Below are positions 26,598 to 35,258 of a stretch of 64,000 nucleotides of DNA, one piece after another (the first letter of the stretch is position 1; each line of letters opens with the position of its first letter). The translations under genes and the position numbers were made by a program. The DNA comes from Bradyrhizobium paxllaeri (GTDB lineage Bacteria > Pseudomonadota > Alphaproteobacteria > Rhizobiales > Xanthobacteraceae): NCBI RefSeq assembly GCF_001693515.2, contig NZ_CP042968.1, positions 2,046,001-2,110,000 on the forward strand, in the 5' to 3' direction. The notes under the pieces were generated by a model that ran no database searches, was not told where the DNA came from, and saw only the letters and a list, made by a program, of their open reading frames with translations.

Positions 26598-27902
26598 TCA
26601 GACGTGCACGGCTGTGCGGACGCGGCCGGCATTGCCGAACACGCGCAAGTAACGTTCGATCTCGGACGGCGTGCCGGTGGCCTTTTCGGGATTGTCTGAG
26701 AGCTTGACCGCCGGCCGTCCATCGACCGACGTCACCTTGCAGACCAGCGAGATCGGGTCGAGATCGGCGGAACCATCGGGTGCGCAGCCGACGAAATCAT
26801 TGGTGAGGTTGGTGCCCCAGCCGAAGGAGATGCGGACGCGTCCGGCGAAGTGACGATAGGTCTCCTCGATCGAATCGACATCCATGCCGTCGGAGAACAC
26901 CAGCAGTTTCTCCTTGGGATCGCGGCCCTTCTGCTTCCACCACTTGATGATGTCCTCGCCGGCCGCAATCGGCGGCGCGCTGTCCGGGCGGAAGCCCGTC
27001 CAGTCGGCGACCCAGTCCGGCGCGTCGCGCAGGAACGGCTTGGTGCCGAAGGCGTCGGGCAACGCGATCAAGAGGTTGCCGCCGTAGGTATGGCGCCATT
27101 GGTCGAGGATGCGATAAGGCGCCCAGCGCAACTCCTCGTCGGAATTGGCGAGCGCGGCTGCTACCATCGGCAATTCATGCGCATTGGTGCCGATCGCTTC
27201 GAGATCGTTGTCCATCGCGAGCAACACGTTGGAAGTGCCGGTGAAGGAAGGGCCAAGACCCTCCTTGACCGCCTCGACGCACCAGCGCTGCCAGAGATGC
27301 CCATGGCGGCGGCGGGTGCCGAAGTCGGACAACCGCAGGCCTTCGAGCTTGCGCAGCCGCTCGACCTTGGACCACAGCTTGGCCTTGGCGCGCGCATAGA
27401 GCACGTCGAGCACGAAGCGTCCCTGTCCCTTGGTCGCCTGCCGCGAGCGCAGCTCGTTCATGATCGCAAGCGCCGGGATTTCCCACATCGTGGTGTGGGT
27501 CCATGGCCCATGGAAATGCAGCTCGTATTGACCGTCGACCTTGTTCAGCTCGTACTCGGGCAGGCGGAAGTTGGCGAGCCAGTGGATGAAGTCCGGCGAG
27601 AACATCTGGGTCTTGCCGTAGAACGTATTACCGGCGAGCCAGATCAACTCCTTTTTGGTGAACCGAATGGTGCGCGCATGGTCGAGCTGCGCGCGCAGCT
27701 CGCCCTCGTCGATGATCTCGGCGAGACGGACGTGCTTGCTGCGATTGATGACGGAAAAGGTGACGCGCTGAGCCGGGTAGAGATCCCTGATCATCTGCAG
27801 CATCAGCAGCTTGTAGAAATCGGTATCCAGCAGGCTGCGCACGATCGGGTCGAGCCGCCAGCCGTGGTTATAGGTTCGGGATGCAATATCGGTAACTGCC
27901 AT
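26598..27902 (-). CDS. pncB: Nicotinate phosphoribosyltransferase
   Basis: The 434-residue protein shows '[17 protein letters not shown]' and '[15 protein letters not shown]' at the start, the phosphorylatable-histidine region '[15 protein letters not shown]', the '[13 protein letters not shown]' block, and the phosphate-binding '[10 protein letters not shown]...[12 protein letters not shown]' near residues 340-375. It converts nicotinate, PRPP and ATP to nicotinate mononucleotide in the Preiss-Handler NAD salvage path. The gene follows the nicB-like gene by 61 bp on the same strand, placing salvage and breakdown of the same acid side by side, possibly under one promoter. Confidence 0.94.
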   Translation of the reverse strand: MAVTDIASRTYNHGWRLDPIVRSLLDTDFYKLLMLQMIRDLYPAQRVTFSVINRSKHVRLAEIIDEGELRAQLDHARTIRFTKKELIWLAGNTFYGKTQMFSPDFIHWLANFRLPEYELNKVDGQYELHFHGPWTHTTMWEIPALAIMNELRSRQATKGQGRFVLDVLYARAKAKLWSKVERLRKLEGLRLSDFGTRRRHGHLWQRWCVEAVKEGLGPSFTGTSNVLLAMDNDLEAIGTNAHELPMVAAALANSDEELRWAPYRILDQWRHTYGGNLLIALPDAFGTKPFLRDAPDWVADWTGFRPDSAPPIAAGEDIIKWWKQKGRDPKEKLLVFSDGMDVDSIEETYRHFAGRVRISFGWGTNLTNDFVGCAPDGSADLDPISLVCKVTSVDGRPAVKLSDNPEKATGTPSEIERYLRVFGNAGRVRTAVHV

Positions 27903-27963
27903 GGCGGAACTCTACCGTGCCGGGGGCCGGCCAACCAGTGGGTTTTGCCCCCAACATGGCAGC

Positions 27964-30900
27964 TCAGCGCGCATGTTCCCGCCGGATACGGTTAATCGCA
28001 GCATGAATATCCTTCCAACCCGGCCTGTCCGGGGCAAATTGTTGCCTGAGATAGACGACGAGTTCAGCGACCTGGCCGTCGGTCAGGCTGTCCCTGAAGG
28101 CCGGCATGTAGCCGAGGTCGGTCACGGCTGGCTTGGCGATGCCATGCAGGATGACCTGGATCAGATTGTCAGGCGCGGCGCTGTGCAGGTTGCTGTTCAG
28201 CGCCAGCGACGGCCGGCTGCCGAACAGCGGCGCGCCGCCGACCTCGTGACAGACCGCGCAGGCGCCCTGGTAGATGCGGGCGCCGACGCTGGATGCGGCC
28301 GACGCGCGCGTGAGGGTCGAGGCTTCCAGTCTCACGGCAAGCGCCTCCTGCGCCGATCGATCCATCGATGTCGCGTTGAACGAAGCGAGATAGACCGCCA
28401 TGGCGCGGATATCGGAATCCGGCAATGCGGCAAGCTCCGTCACCACCGGCGCCATCGGTCCCGCAGCGACGCCGTGAAAACGGGACTCGCCGATTCTCAA
28501 GTAAGCGTACAACTCGTCCTCGCTCCATGGGATCGGCGCCTGCGACAGCGATGTCAGCGCCGGCGCTTCCCAGCCCTCGGCGAATCCTCCGGCAAGATGA
28601 GCACCAGCCATCTCCGCGCCGAGCGCATTGCGCGGTGAATGGCACGCACCGCAATGGCCGAGGCCTTCGACGAGATAGGCGCCACGATTCCAGATCTCGG
28701 ACTTGGCCGGATCAGATTGGAACAACGCGGGTTTGTGGAACAGCGCGTTCCATCCCGCCATCAGCGGGCGAACGTTAAACGGAAACGCCAGCGCATTCGG
28801 CGGCGTCTCCGCGCGCACCGGCGGCTGCGCCATCAGATAGGCGTAGAGCGCCTGCATGTCGGCGTCGGTCGTTTTTGCGAAATGGGCGTAGGGGAATGCA
28901 GGATAGAGATGCCGGCCATCGCGATGGATGCCCTCGCGCATCGCGCGTTCGAAGGCGGGATAGGACCATGCGCCGATGCCGGTCTCGACGTCGGGTGTGA
29001 TGTTGGTCGAATAGATCGTGCCGAACGGCGTGGGCAGCGGCTTGCCGCCGGCATTGAGGATGCCGCTTGTTGCGGTGTGGCAGACCGCGCAATCGCCGAG
29101 CGCGGCGAGTTGCTGGCCGCGCGCGATGGTCGCGGCCGAATAGACCGAGGCATCCGGCCGCGCGATCGGTGCGATTGCGCGCCACGGCAGCGCCGCGGCG
29201 CCGATGCCGATCGCGGCGGCGCACAGGGCCGCGGCCGTTGCAAACATGCCACGTCCAGTGAATGGATTCTGCCACGCGCGCGCGGTGGCCGGTTGGGGCG
29301 GTGCGGGCAACGCTTCCGGCGTCGTCTGCGCCTCGCCGCGCAGCCCGCGTAAAATGCGTTCCGGCGTGAACGGCAATTCGCGGAAGCGGACGCCGGTTGC
29401 GTCATAGATCGCGTTGGCGATGGCCGCCGCGCTGGGCACCGAAGCGGATTCGCCGACGCCGAGCGGCGGCTGGTCCTGACGTGGCAACATCAGCACGTCG
29501 ATGTCGGGCAACTCGGGAAACTTGATGATGGGGTAGGCGCCCCATTCGCGCGCCGTTACCGAGGTGCGGTCGAACGACACTTCTTCCATCAGCGCACGGC
29601 TGGTCGACTGAATCACATTGCCGTGGATCTGGTGACGAACGCCATCCGGATTGATCATCAGGCCGGAGTCCTGACCTGCCACGACGCGCGTGACACTGAC
29701 GTCGCCGGTCGCCTTGTTCACCGCGACTTCGGCGATCCATGCCGACCACGCCGCGCCGTAGCCGGGAAACTTGCTGTGCACATAGAGAGCATAGGCAAAG
29801 CCGCGCCCGCGCACGATATCGCCTTCGGCGTGCTTCTCCTCGCGCACCGGCCGCGGCTTCCAGCCGGCGCGTTCGGACACGGCGTTGACGAGATCGACGG
29901 CGCGGGGGTCCTTCAGGTAACGCAGGCGATATTCGATCGGATCGACGCCGGCTTCAGATGCGCATTCGTCGATCCAGGATTCATGGGCAAACGTGTTCGG
30001 CAGCGCCGAGACGCCGCGCAGCCACGCGGCGCGCACGATCGGCGGCATGTCGTTCGCCACCACGCGCAGGTTCTCGTAATCATAGGGCGGGATCGCGGTG
30101 CGGTCGCCCATCTCGAAGATTGCAGGCGTGTGCGGGACGGCGCCGGTCAGCAGCAGCGCCAGTGTCGGCGCGCCGTTCGAGGGATAGCGGGTCGCAAAGT
30201 CGTAACCGGCGACGCTGCCGTCGGCATTCAGGCCGCCATTGACATCCATCAATTGCGCGGCGCCCTTCGGCTCCCATGCGTGCTCCTGTTCGCGCGTCAA
30301 CTGCACGCGGACGGGGCGGCCGACGGCACGCGACAGCAGAACCGCATCGGCAGAAACGTCATCGGCGCAGTTGCGACCGTAGCAGCCGGCGGCTTCCAGC
30401 CGGATCACCTCGATCTCGGCTTCGCGCCGGTGGATCAGCCGCGCCAGATCGGTGCGCAGATGATGCGGGTTCTGCGTGCCGGACCAGACCCGTGTCACAT
30501 CCTCCTGATAGTCCGCGACCGCGCAGGACGGTCCGATCGAGGCGTGCATCTGGTACGGCCAGACATAGGTTCGCGGCATCGGCTTTGCCGCGCCCGCGAT
30601 CGCCGCCTCGACATCGCCCCTGTCGATCAGCTTGCGCGGTGTTGACGGATTGGCGCGCAGTGCCGTCTCGACATCCTTCAGATTAGGCAGCGTCGGCACC
30701 GGCTTCCAGCTCAGCTTGAGCTGCGCGGCAGCCTTGATCGCATTCTCCTCGCGCTCGGCGACGACGCCGACGAAATCGCCGATATGAACGACGGCGACGA
30801 GGCCTGGAATATCGCTGACCGAACTTTCGTCGACGGCAATCAGGCTGTTGCCGATGAAGTCGCCGACATCGACGCCGGCGTAGGGTGGGCGCACCACACG

Positions 30901-31509
30901 GCCGTGCAGCATGCCGGGGATGCGGACGTCATGCACATAAACCAGTTCGCCGGTCGCCTTCGCCGGCAGATCGACGCGCGGAACGGATTGGCCGACGATG
31001 CTGTAGGCGCTGACGTCCTTCACCGGAACGTCATCGGCAAGTTCGAGGCGAATGGTCTCGCCTGCGATCAGTTCGCCATAGCTGACGCTGCGATTGTCCT
31101 TGCCGCGGATCAAGCCGTCCTCGATGACGAGATCCTCGATCGCGAGTTCCAGCCGCGCCGCCGCGCGCGTGACCAGAAACTGCCGCGCTTGCGCCGCCGC
31201 CTTCCGCAACGGCACGGCGGTAATCTGGATCGTCTCGCTCGCGATTGTCGCGCCCTGATTGGGCACCAGCGCCGTGTCGCCCAGCACGACCACGACACGC
31301 GCAAAGGACACGTCGAGCTCTTCGGCGACGATCTGGCCGAGCGCGGTGCGGATGCCGGTGCCGAGATCGACATGGCCGTTGTAAGCTGTGACCGATCCGT
31401 CTGATGTGATCCTGATGAAAGTCTCGAACTTGACGGCCTCGACCGGCGATGCCGCGCGAACGACGGTGAGCGTGCCTTGCGAACGCTCGGGCGTGTCAGA
31501 TTTAGCCAT
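27964..31509 (-). CDS. nicB: Nicotinate dehydrogenase subunit B-like: molybdopterin-binding domain fused to tri-heme cytochrome c
   Basis: The 1181-residue protein joins a xanthine-dehydrogenase-family molybdenum domain (about 1-720; GHVDLGTGIRTALGQIVAEEL at the start, GVGESASVPSAAAIANAI with the putative catalytic Glu near 710) to a membrane helix (about 755-776) and three cytochrome c motifs: CAVCH from C807, CGACH from C953 and CAVCH from C1084. This is the length and layout of Pseudomonas putida NicB, which hydroxylates nicotinate to 6-hydroxynicotinate and passes electrons to the respiratory chain. No N-terminal signal is present, so the Mo domain probably faces the cytoplasm and the hemes the periplasm. 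The start ATG overlaps the nicA-like stop (TGATG). Other N-heterocycle or aldehyde substrates cannot be excluded. Confidence 0.83.
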   Translation of the reverse strand: MAKSDTPERSQGTLTVVRAASPVEAVKFETFIRITSDGSVTAYNGHVDLGTGIRTALGQIVAEELDVSFARVVVVLGDTALVPNQGATIASETIQITAVPLRKAAAQARQFLVTRAAARLELAIEDLVIEDGLIRGKDNRSVSYGELIAGETIRLELADDVPVKDVSAYSIVGQSVPRVDLPAKATGELVYVHDVRIPGMLHGRVVRPPYAGVDVGDFIGNSLIAVDESSVSDIPGLVAVVHIGDFVGVVAEREENAIKAAAQLKLSWKPVPTLPNLKDVETALRANPSTPRKLIDRGDVEAAIAGAAKPMPRTYVWPYQMHASIGPSCAVADYQEDVTRVWSGTQNPHHLRTDLARLIHRREAEIEVIRLEAAGCYGRNCADDVSADAVLLSRAVGRPVRVQLTREQEHAWEPKGAAQLMDVNGGLNADGSVAGYDFATRYPSNGAPTLALLLTGAVPHTPAIFEMGDRTAIPPYDYENLRVVANDMPPIVRAAWLRGVSALPNTFAHESWIDECASEAGVDPIEYRLRYLKDPRAVDLVNAVSERAGWKPRPVREEKHAEGDIVRGRGFAYALYVHSKFPGYGAAWSAWIAEVAVNKATGDVSVTRVVAGQDSGLMINPDGVRHQIHGNVIQSTSRALMEEVSFDRTSVTAREWGAYPIIKFPELPDIDVLMLPRQDQPPLGVGESASVPSAAAIANAIYDATGVRFRELPFTPERILRGLRGEAQTTPEALPAPPQPATARAWQNPFTGRGMFATAAALCAAAIGIGAAALPWRAIAPIARPDASVYSAATIARGQQLAALGDCAVCHTATSGILNAGGKPLPTPFGTIYSTNITPDVETGIGAWSYPAFERAMREGIHRDGRHLYPAFPYAHFAKTTDADMQALYAYLMAQPPVRAETPPNALAFPFNVRPLMAGWNALFHKPALFQSDPAKSEIWNRGAYLVEGLGHCGACHSPRNALGAEMAGAHLAGGFAEGWEAPALTSLSQAPIPWSEDELYAYLRIGESRFHGVAAGPMAPVVTELAALPDSDIRAMAVYLASFNATSMDRSAQEALAVRLEASTLTRASAASSVGARIYQGACAVCHEVGGAPLFGSRPSLALNSNLHSAAPDNLIQVILHGIAKPAVTDLGYMPAFRDSLTDGQVAELVVYLRQQFAPDRPGWKDIHAAINRIRREHAR

Positions 31510-31991
31510 CACGCCTGCGCCTCAACGACATGACCGGCAGCGCGCATCGCGGCGCACATGATCTCGACATGCGCGCCACAGCGGCAGAGATGATGGCGCA
31601 ATGCTTCCAGTACTTCATCCTCCGACGGGTGAGGGGAGCGCAGCAACAGCGCTTTTGTCGCGATGATCATGCCGTTGAGGCAATAGCCGCATTGCGCGGC
31701 CTGTTCGTCGATGAAGGCCTGCTGCACCGGATCGGGATGCTCGCGCGTGCCGAGACCTTCGAGCGTCACGATGTCGCGCCCGGTACAGCCCTCGATCGGG
31801 ATCACGCAGGAGCGCGCGGCGACACCGTCGATCAGCACGGCGCACGCGCCGCATTCGCCGAGGCCACAGCCATATTTCGGTCCGTTCAATTCGAGGTCGT
31901 TGCGGAGCACGTAAAGCAATGCGGTGTCCGGAGCGGCGCCGACATCGTACGCTTTGCCGTTGACGGTCAGCCGCATCGTGCTCTGCGTCAT
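31509..31991 (-). CDS. nicA: Nicotinate dehydrogenase subunit A-like 2Fe-2S protein
   Basis: From the ATG at 31991, after GGGGGAG, the protein has 160 residues. The plant-ferredoxin-type cluster ligands are C42, C47, C50 and C62 (GCGLGECGAC...SC) and the second, helical-domain cluster uses C101, C104, C136 and C138 (CGYC...CRC). This is the small subunit of molybdenum hydroxylases, transferring electrons from the Mo centre to the heme domains of the partner encoded immediately downstream. No separate FAD subunit is present, as in the NicAB and isoquinoline oxidoreductase type. A palindromic operator lies 60-75 nt upstream of the start. Gene name is by analogy to P. putida. Confidence 0.83.
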   Translation of the reverse strand: MTQSTMRLTVNGKAYDVGAAPDTALLYVLRNDLELNGPKYGCGLGECGACAVLIDGVAARSCVIPIEGCTGRDIVTLEGLGTREHPDPVQQAFIDEQAAQCGYCLNGMIIATKALLLRSPHPSEDEVLEALRHHLCRCGAHVEIMCAAMRAAGHVVEAQA

Positions 31992-32050
31992 GCTCCCCCA
32001 AATCCTCGTTGCGCTGCAAAAGCCCGCACTGGATGCTTCGCGAAAGATAC

Positions 32051-32066
32051 CGTTTGTGTACAAACG
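32051..32066. promoter_or_regulatory. Operator candidate upstream of nicA-like gene
   Basis: The site CGTTTGTGTACAAACG has 7-base perfect arms (CGTTTGT/ACAAACG) around GT. It lies 60-75 nt upstream of the nicA start. Its arms and spacing resemble the TTCGTATACGAA site on the hnr side and those at 53654-53680. Proposed as a binding site of the MarR-family protein at 40118 or of another shared regulator. Confidence 0.6.
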
Positions 32067-32174
32067 TGCAAGCCGTGCGGTCCCGCGCTGCAGCGCGCTG
32101 CTCGCTTTATGAACAAACGGGCGAGGCAAATGCGGTATTATACGGCAACTGCGCTTTTCGACCGCGATGGCCGC

Positions 32175-32217
32175 TTGACAGCGTTCCGGTCCGCGCGCAA
32201 CATCATTCGTATACGAA
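32175..32217 (+). promoter_or_regulatory. Promoter and operator candidate of the hnr-transport operon
   Basis: A TTGACA -35-like box lies at 32175-32180 with only a weak -10 (CAACAT) at 32198-32203. The perfect 12-base palindrome TTCGTATACGAA is at 32206-32217, immediately downstream of that -10 and 62-73 nt before the hnr start. This is a placement typical of repression. The promoter part is uncertain; the palindrome is exact. Confidence 0.6.
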
Positions 32218-32278
32218 CAAATGGTCGAGCCCGCGCAAACTCGGCTATGATCGGCGCCTCGAACGAGCAGGCTTGTTC

Positions 32279-33724
32279 ATGACTGATGCGACCGTCGCCG
32301 CCGGCGACAAGATCCGCTGCGATGCCTGTCCGGTGATGTGCTACATCAAGCCGGGCGCGGCAGGCGCGTGCGATCGTTACGCCAATCATGATGGCGAGCT
32401 GGTGCGCGTCGATCCGCACATCGTGCTGGAGCGGACGGTATCGCATGGCGGGCGGCTGGTGCCGTTCCAGGCCGGCGGTGACTGGGACGGCAAGCTGGTC
32501 CACGAGCCCAGCGTGTTCGTCACCGCGATCGGCGCCGGCACGACCTATCCCGATTACAAGCCCGCGCCCTTCATCGTGTCGTCCGAGGTCGATGGCGTCG
32601 ACATGGTCACGGTCGTGACCGAAGGCATTTTCAGCTATTGCGGCGTCAAGGTGAAGATCGACACCGACCGCTATCTCGGGCCCGAGACGGCAACCGTTCG
32701 GGCGGAAGGCGAGGCGGTCGGTCATGTGACCACCAGCGAATACGGCTCGCAGATGCTGTCGCTCGGGGGTGTGCATCATCTGACCGGCGGCTCCAAGAAG
32801 GAGGGCCGCGTCACCTGCGACGCGCTGATGGATCTTTCCAACTGCAAGCCGGTGGAACTGACGATCGACGGTGGTGCCACGGTGGTGGTGCAGGCCGGAC
32901 GACCGCCGATCGTCAATGGTATCGCTGAAGAGCGCATGCGGGTGGGGTGCGGTTCGGCAACCATCGGCATGTTCGCCAAGCAGTGGCACGGCAAGGTCGA
33001 CGAGGTCGTTGTCGTCGATGACCATATTACCGGCGTGCTCTCGGAACATCAGGCCGGCAAGCTGCTCGATATTCCCGATACCGGGATCAAGATGAAGGGC
33101 CGGCGCTCGACGCCTGGCCGTTATTTCCAGGTCGCCGATCCCGGGACGGGATGGGGCGGCACCAATATTTCCGATCCGCTGTCGGTGCTGGGACCGTTCA
33201 ATCCAAAGGAAGCGCGGCCGGGCCTCACCATGCTGATGGTTTCGACCACCGGCGAGCACGCCGCCTATTACGAACTCGATGAGGCGTTGCGGCCGATCGA
33301 GAAGCAGATGCCGGCCGATCTGCAGTTCTCTGTCGAACGCATCCAGGAGAATTGCGAGCCGGCGCTGTGCACGGTGCTGTTTATGGGCGGCGCCGGTGGC
33401 TCGCTGCGCGCCGGCGTCACCGACAATCCGGTGCGGCTGACGCGGTCGGTCAAGGACGCGCTGACGCGGGTCACCAGCGGCGGCGCCCCGGTTTATGTCT
33501 GGCCCGGCGGCGGCATCACCTTCATGGTCGATGTTACGCAGATGCCGGCGGGCGCGTTCGGCTATGTGCCGACGCCGGCGCTGGTGGCGCCGATCGAGTT
33601 CACGCTGAAACTGTCCGATTATGCAGCGCTCGGCGGCCACATGGATCATGTCCGTCCGCTGGCGTCCTTGCGGGAAAACAGCGATTTCCGCCCGATGCCC
33701 TACATCCCCGGACGGCGCGCATGA
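32279..33724 (+). CDS. hnr: 6-hydroxynicotinate reductase-like iron-sulfur flavoprotein
   Basis: The 481-residue protein starts with a ferredoxin-like cysteine cluster, C14-x2-C17-x3-C21-x9-C31, followed by a long soluble region rich in beta segments and glycine loops ('VPFQAGGDWDGKLVH', 'GTGWGGTNISDPLS'). I match it to 6-hydroxynicotinate reductase of Eubacterium barkeri, which reduces 6-hydroxynicotinate to 1,4,5,6-tetrahydro-6-oxonicotinate using reduced ferredoxin. The assignment is strongly supported by neighbours: divergent nicAB-like genes, and an enamidase-like gene carrying similar operators. A reductive route of this kind has been described biochemically in Azorhizobium. The start ATG at 32279 is the first that keeps the cysteine cluster near the N-terminus. 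Confidence 0.75.
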   Translation: MTDATVAAGDKIRCDACPVMCYIKPGAAGACDRYANHDGELVRVDPHIVLERTVSHGGRLVPFQAGGDWDGKLVHEPSVFVTAIGAGTTYPDYKPAPFIVSSEVDGVDMVTVVTEGIFSYCGVKVKIDTDRYLGPETATVRAEGEAVGHVTTSEYGSQMLSLGGVHHLTGGSKKEGRVTCDALMDLSNCKPVELTIDGGATVVVQAGRPPIVNGIAEERMRVGCGSATIGMFAKQWHGKVDEVVVVDDHITGVLSEHQAGKLLDIPDTGIKMKGRRSTPGRYFQVADPGTGWGGTNISDPLSVLGPFNPKEARPGLTMLMVSTTGEHAAYYELDEALRPIEKQMPADLQFSVERIQENCEPALCTVLFMGGAGGSLRAGVTDNPVRLTRSVKDALTRVTSGGAPVYVWPGGGITFMVDVTQMPAGAFGYVPTPALVAPIEFTLKLSDYAALGGHMDHVRPLASLRENSDFRPMPYIPGRRA

Positions 33725-34629
33725 AACGACTCCCGCAAATCGCGCTTCTTCCCGACGGCAAGCGGCTGCATTTGCAGGACGGTCCGATCGATCTGATCGT
33801 CGAGGCGAAGGGTAGGGAAGGTGACCTGCGTGCCGCTTATGAGGCTGCGGCGCAGCGCTTCACCGGCCTGCTGGATGAACTCTGCGCGGAACTGGTGGAA
33901 CTTCGAACGGCCGCCGATCCGGTTCGATGTGCGCTGAACGGTGTCGTCGCGCGGCGCATGCATGCGGCAGTGGCGCCGTTCTCGGCCGAGGCGTTCATCA
34001 CGCCCATGGCCGCGGTGGCGGGCAGCGTCGCGGAAGAAATTCTCGGCGCGATGTTGCGGGTTTCCAGACTGGACCGCGCTTACGTTAATAATGGCGGCGA
34101 CATCGCGCTGCATCTCGCCGATGGCGAGGAGTTCACTATCGGTCTGATGGACCGCCCCGATCGTCACGGCCTGATGCAACCGATGAACATTCACGCCGAC
34201 GATCCCGCGCGAGGCATCGCCACCAGCGGTCGCCACGGCCGCAGCTTTTCGCTTGGCATCGCGGACGCCGTCACCGTGCTGGCGCGAACGGCCTCGCAGG
34301 CGGATGCGGCGGCGACCATCATTGCTAATGCTGTCGATCTGCCCGGCCATCCTGCCATTATCCGTTGTCCGGCGAACGAGTTGCAGCCTGACAGTGACCT
34401 CGGCGCGCGCCTCGTCACCCGTGACGTCGGCGCGCTGCACGAAGGTGAAGTTGACGATGCGCTGCAGGCCGGGGCGAGCCGGGCGCAGCAATTGCTTGTG
34501 GCAGGATTGATCGAAGGTGCGGCCTTGCGTCTACTTGGCGAGACCGTGATGGTGGGAGCAATTGGGAGCAGGGCGGAAGCGTTGCCAGCGCTTCATCGAA
34601 GCGCGATAGAGAGTGTGGCGCATGGTTGA
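33721..34629 (+). CDS. UPF0280 family protein, ApbE-like
   Basis: The 302-residue protein belongs by pattern to UPF0280. Its central 'RAYVNNGGDIALHL' resembles the NxGGDI segment of ApbE flavin transferases, and 'SFSLGIADAVTVLARTASQADAAATIIANAV' resembles the ApbE C-terminal 'DAvTV.a..a..ADalaTa..v' metal and flavin-binding region. ApbE proteins hydrolyse FAD and attach FMN to Thr residues of flavoproteins. Its ATG overlaps the hnr TGA (ATGA), so the two are translationally coupled. I infer a role in cofactor handling or maturation of the reductase; direct enzymatic evidence for UPF0280 members is lacking as far as I know. Confidence 0.7.
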   Translation: MKRLPQIALLPDGKRLHLQDGPIDLIVEAKGREGDLRAAYEAAAQRFTGLLDELCAELVELRTAADPVRCALNGVVARRMHAAVAPFSAEAFITPMAAVAGSVAEEILGAMLRVSRLDRAYVNNGGDIALHLADGEEFTIGLMDRPDRHGLMQPMNIHADDPARGIATSGRHGRSFSLGIADAVTVLARTASQADAAATIIANAVDLPGHPAIIRCPANELQPDSDLGARLVTRDVGALHEGEVDDALQAGASRAQQLLVAGLIEGAALRLLGETVMVGAIGSRAEALPALHRSAIESVAHG

Positions 34630-34649
34630 TCGGGAGCGAGGCGAGTAAA

Positions 34650-35234
34650 ATGAGCGCGATCATTCGCAAGATCGTCACGGTGGTCGAGGAGACCCATCTG
34701 GAGATGGGGCAGAAGGTTGCGCCGCCGACCCGGCGGGCCGCCGCAATCGCTGTGATCGAGAATCCGTTTGCTGGCCGGTACGTCGAGGATCTCTCGCCGC
34801 TGATCGAAATCGGCGAGGAACTCGGCGACCTGCTTTCGAAAAGAGCGGTGGCAGCACTCGGCATCGACGGCGCCAAGGCACACAGTTACGGCAAGGCCGC
34901 GGCGGTCGGCGAGAACGGCGAGCTCGAACATGCGGCCGCGATCCTGCATCCGAAGATGGGCGCGCCGGTGCGGAAGGTCCTGAGCAAGGGCGCGGCGCTG
35001 ATCCCGTCGTCGAAGAAACGCAGTGGTCCGGGAACAACGCTCGACATTCCACTCGGCCACAAGGATGCAGCGTTTGTGCGCAGCCATTTCGACGGCATGG
35101 AAGTGCAGATCAACGACGCGCCGCGCGCCAATGAGATCATGGTCGCGGTCGCGGTTACTGACAGCGGCAGGCCGTTGCCGCGCGTCGGCGGATTGACGGT
35201 TTCGGAAGTCAAAGGCGAAGACGGTTTGAGATAA
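34650..35234 (+). CDS. Amino acid synthesis family protein (PF06684-like)
   Basis: From the ATG at 34650 (GAGGCGAG upstream) the protein has 194 residues. Family features are 'IIRKIVTVVEETHLEMG' at the start, 'AAAIAVIENPFAGRYVEDLSPLIEIGEELG', 'AHSYGKAAAVGENGELEHAAAILHPKMGAPVRKVL', and 'DIPLGHKDAAFVRSHFDGMEV'. The name comes from an old genetic observation and no firm biochemical role is known to me. In this operon it stands between the ApbE-like gene and the transporter, so it may act on a ring-opened or tetrahydropyridine intermediate. It is a soluble, probably oligomeric protein with no signal peptide. Confidence 0.75.
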   Translation: MSAIIRKIVTVVEETHLEMGQKVAPPTRRAAAIAVIENPFAGRYVEDLSPLIEIGEELGDLLSKRAVAALGIDGAKAHSYGKAAAVGENGELEHAAAILHPKMGAPVRKVLSKGAALIPSSKKRSGPGTTLDIPLGHKDAAFVRSHFDGMEVQINDAPRANEIMVAVAVTDSGRPLPRVGGLTVSEVKGEDGLR

Positions 35235-35258
35235 TTCACAGTCACATTGGAGGTAGGG

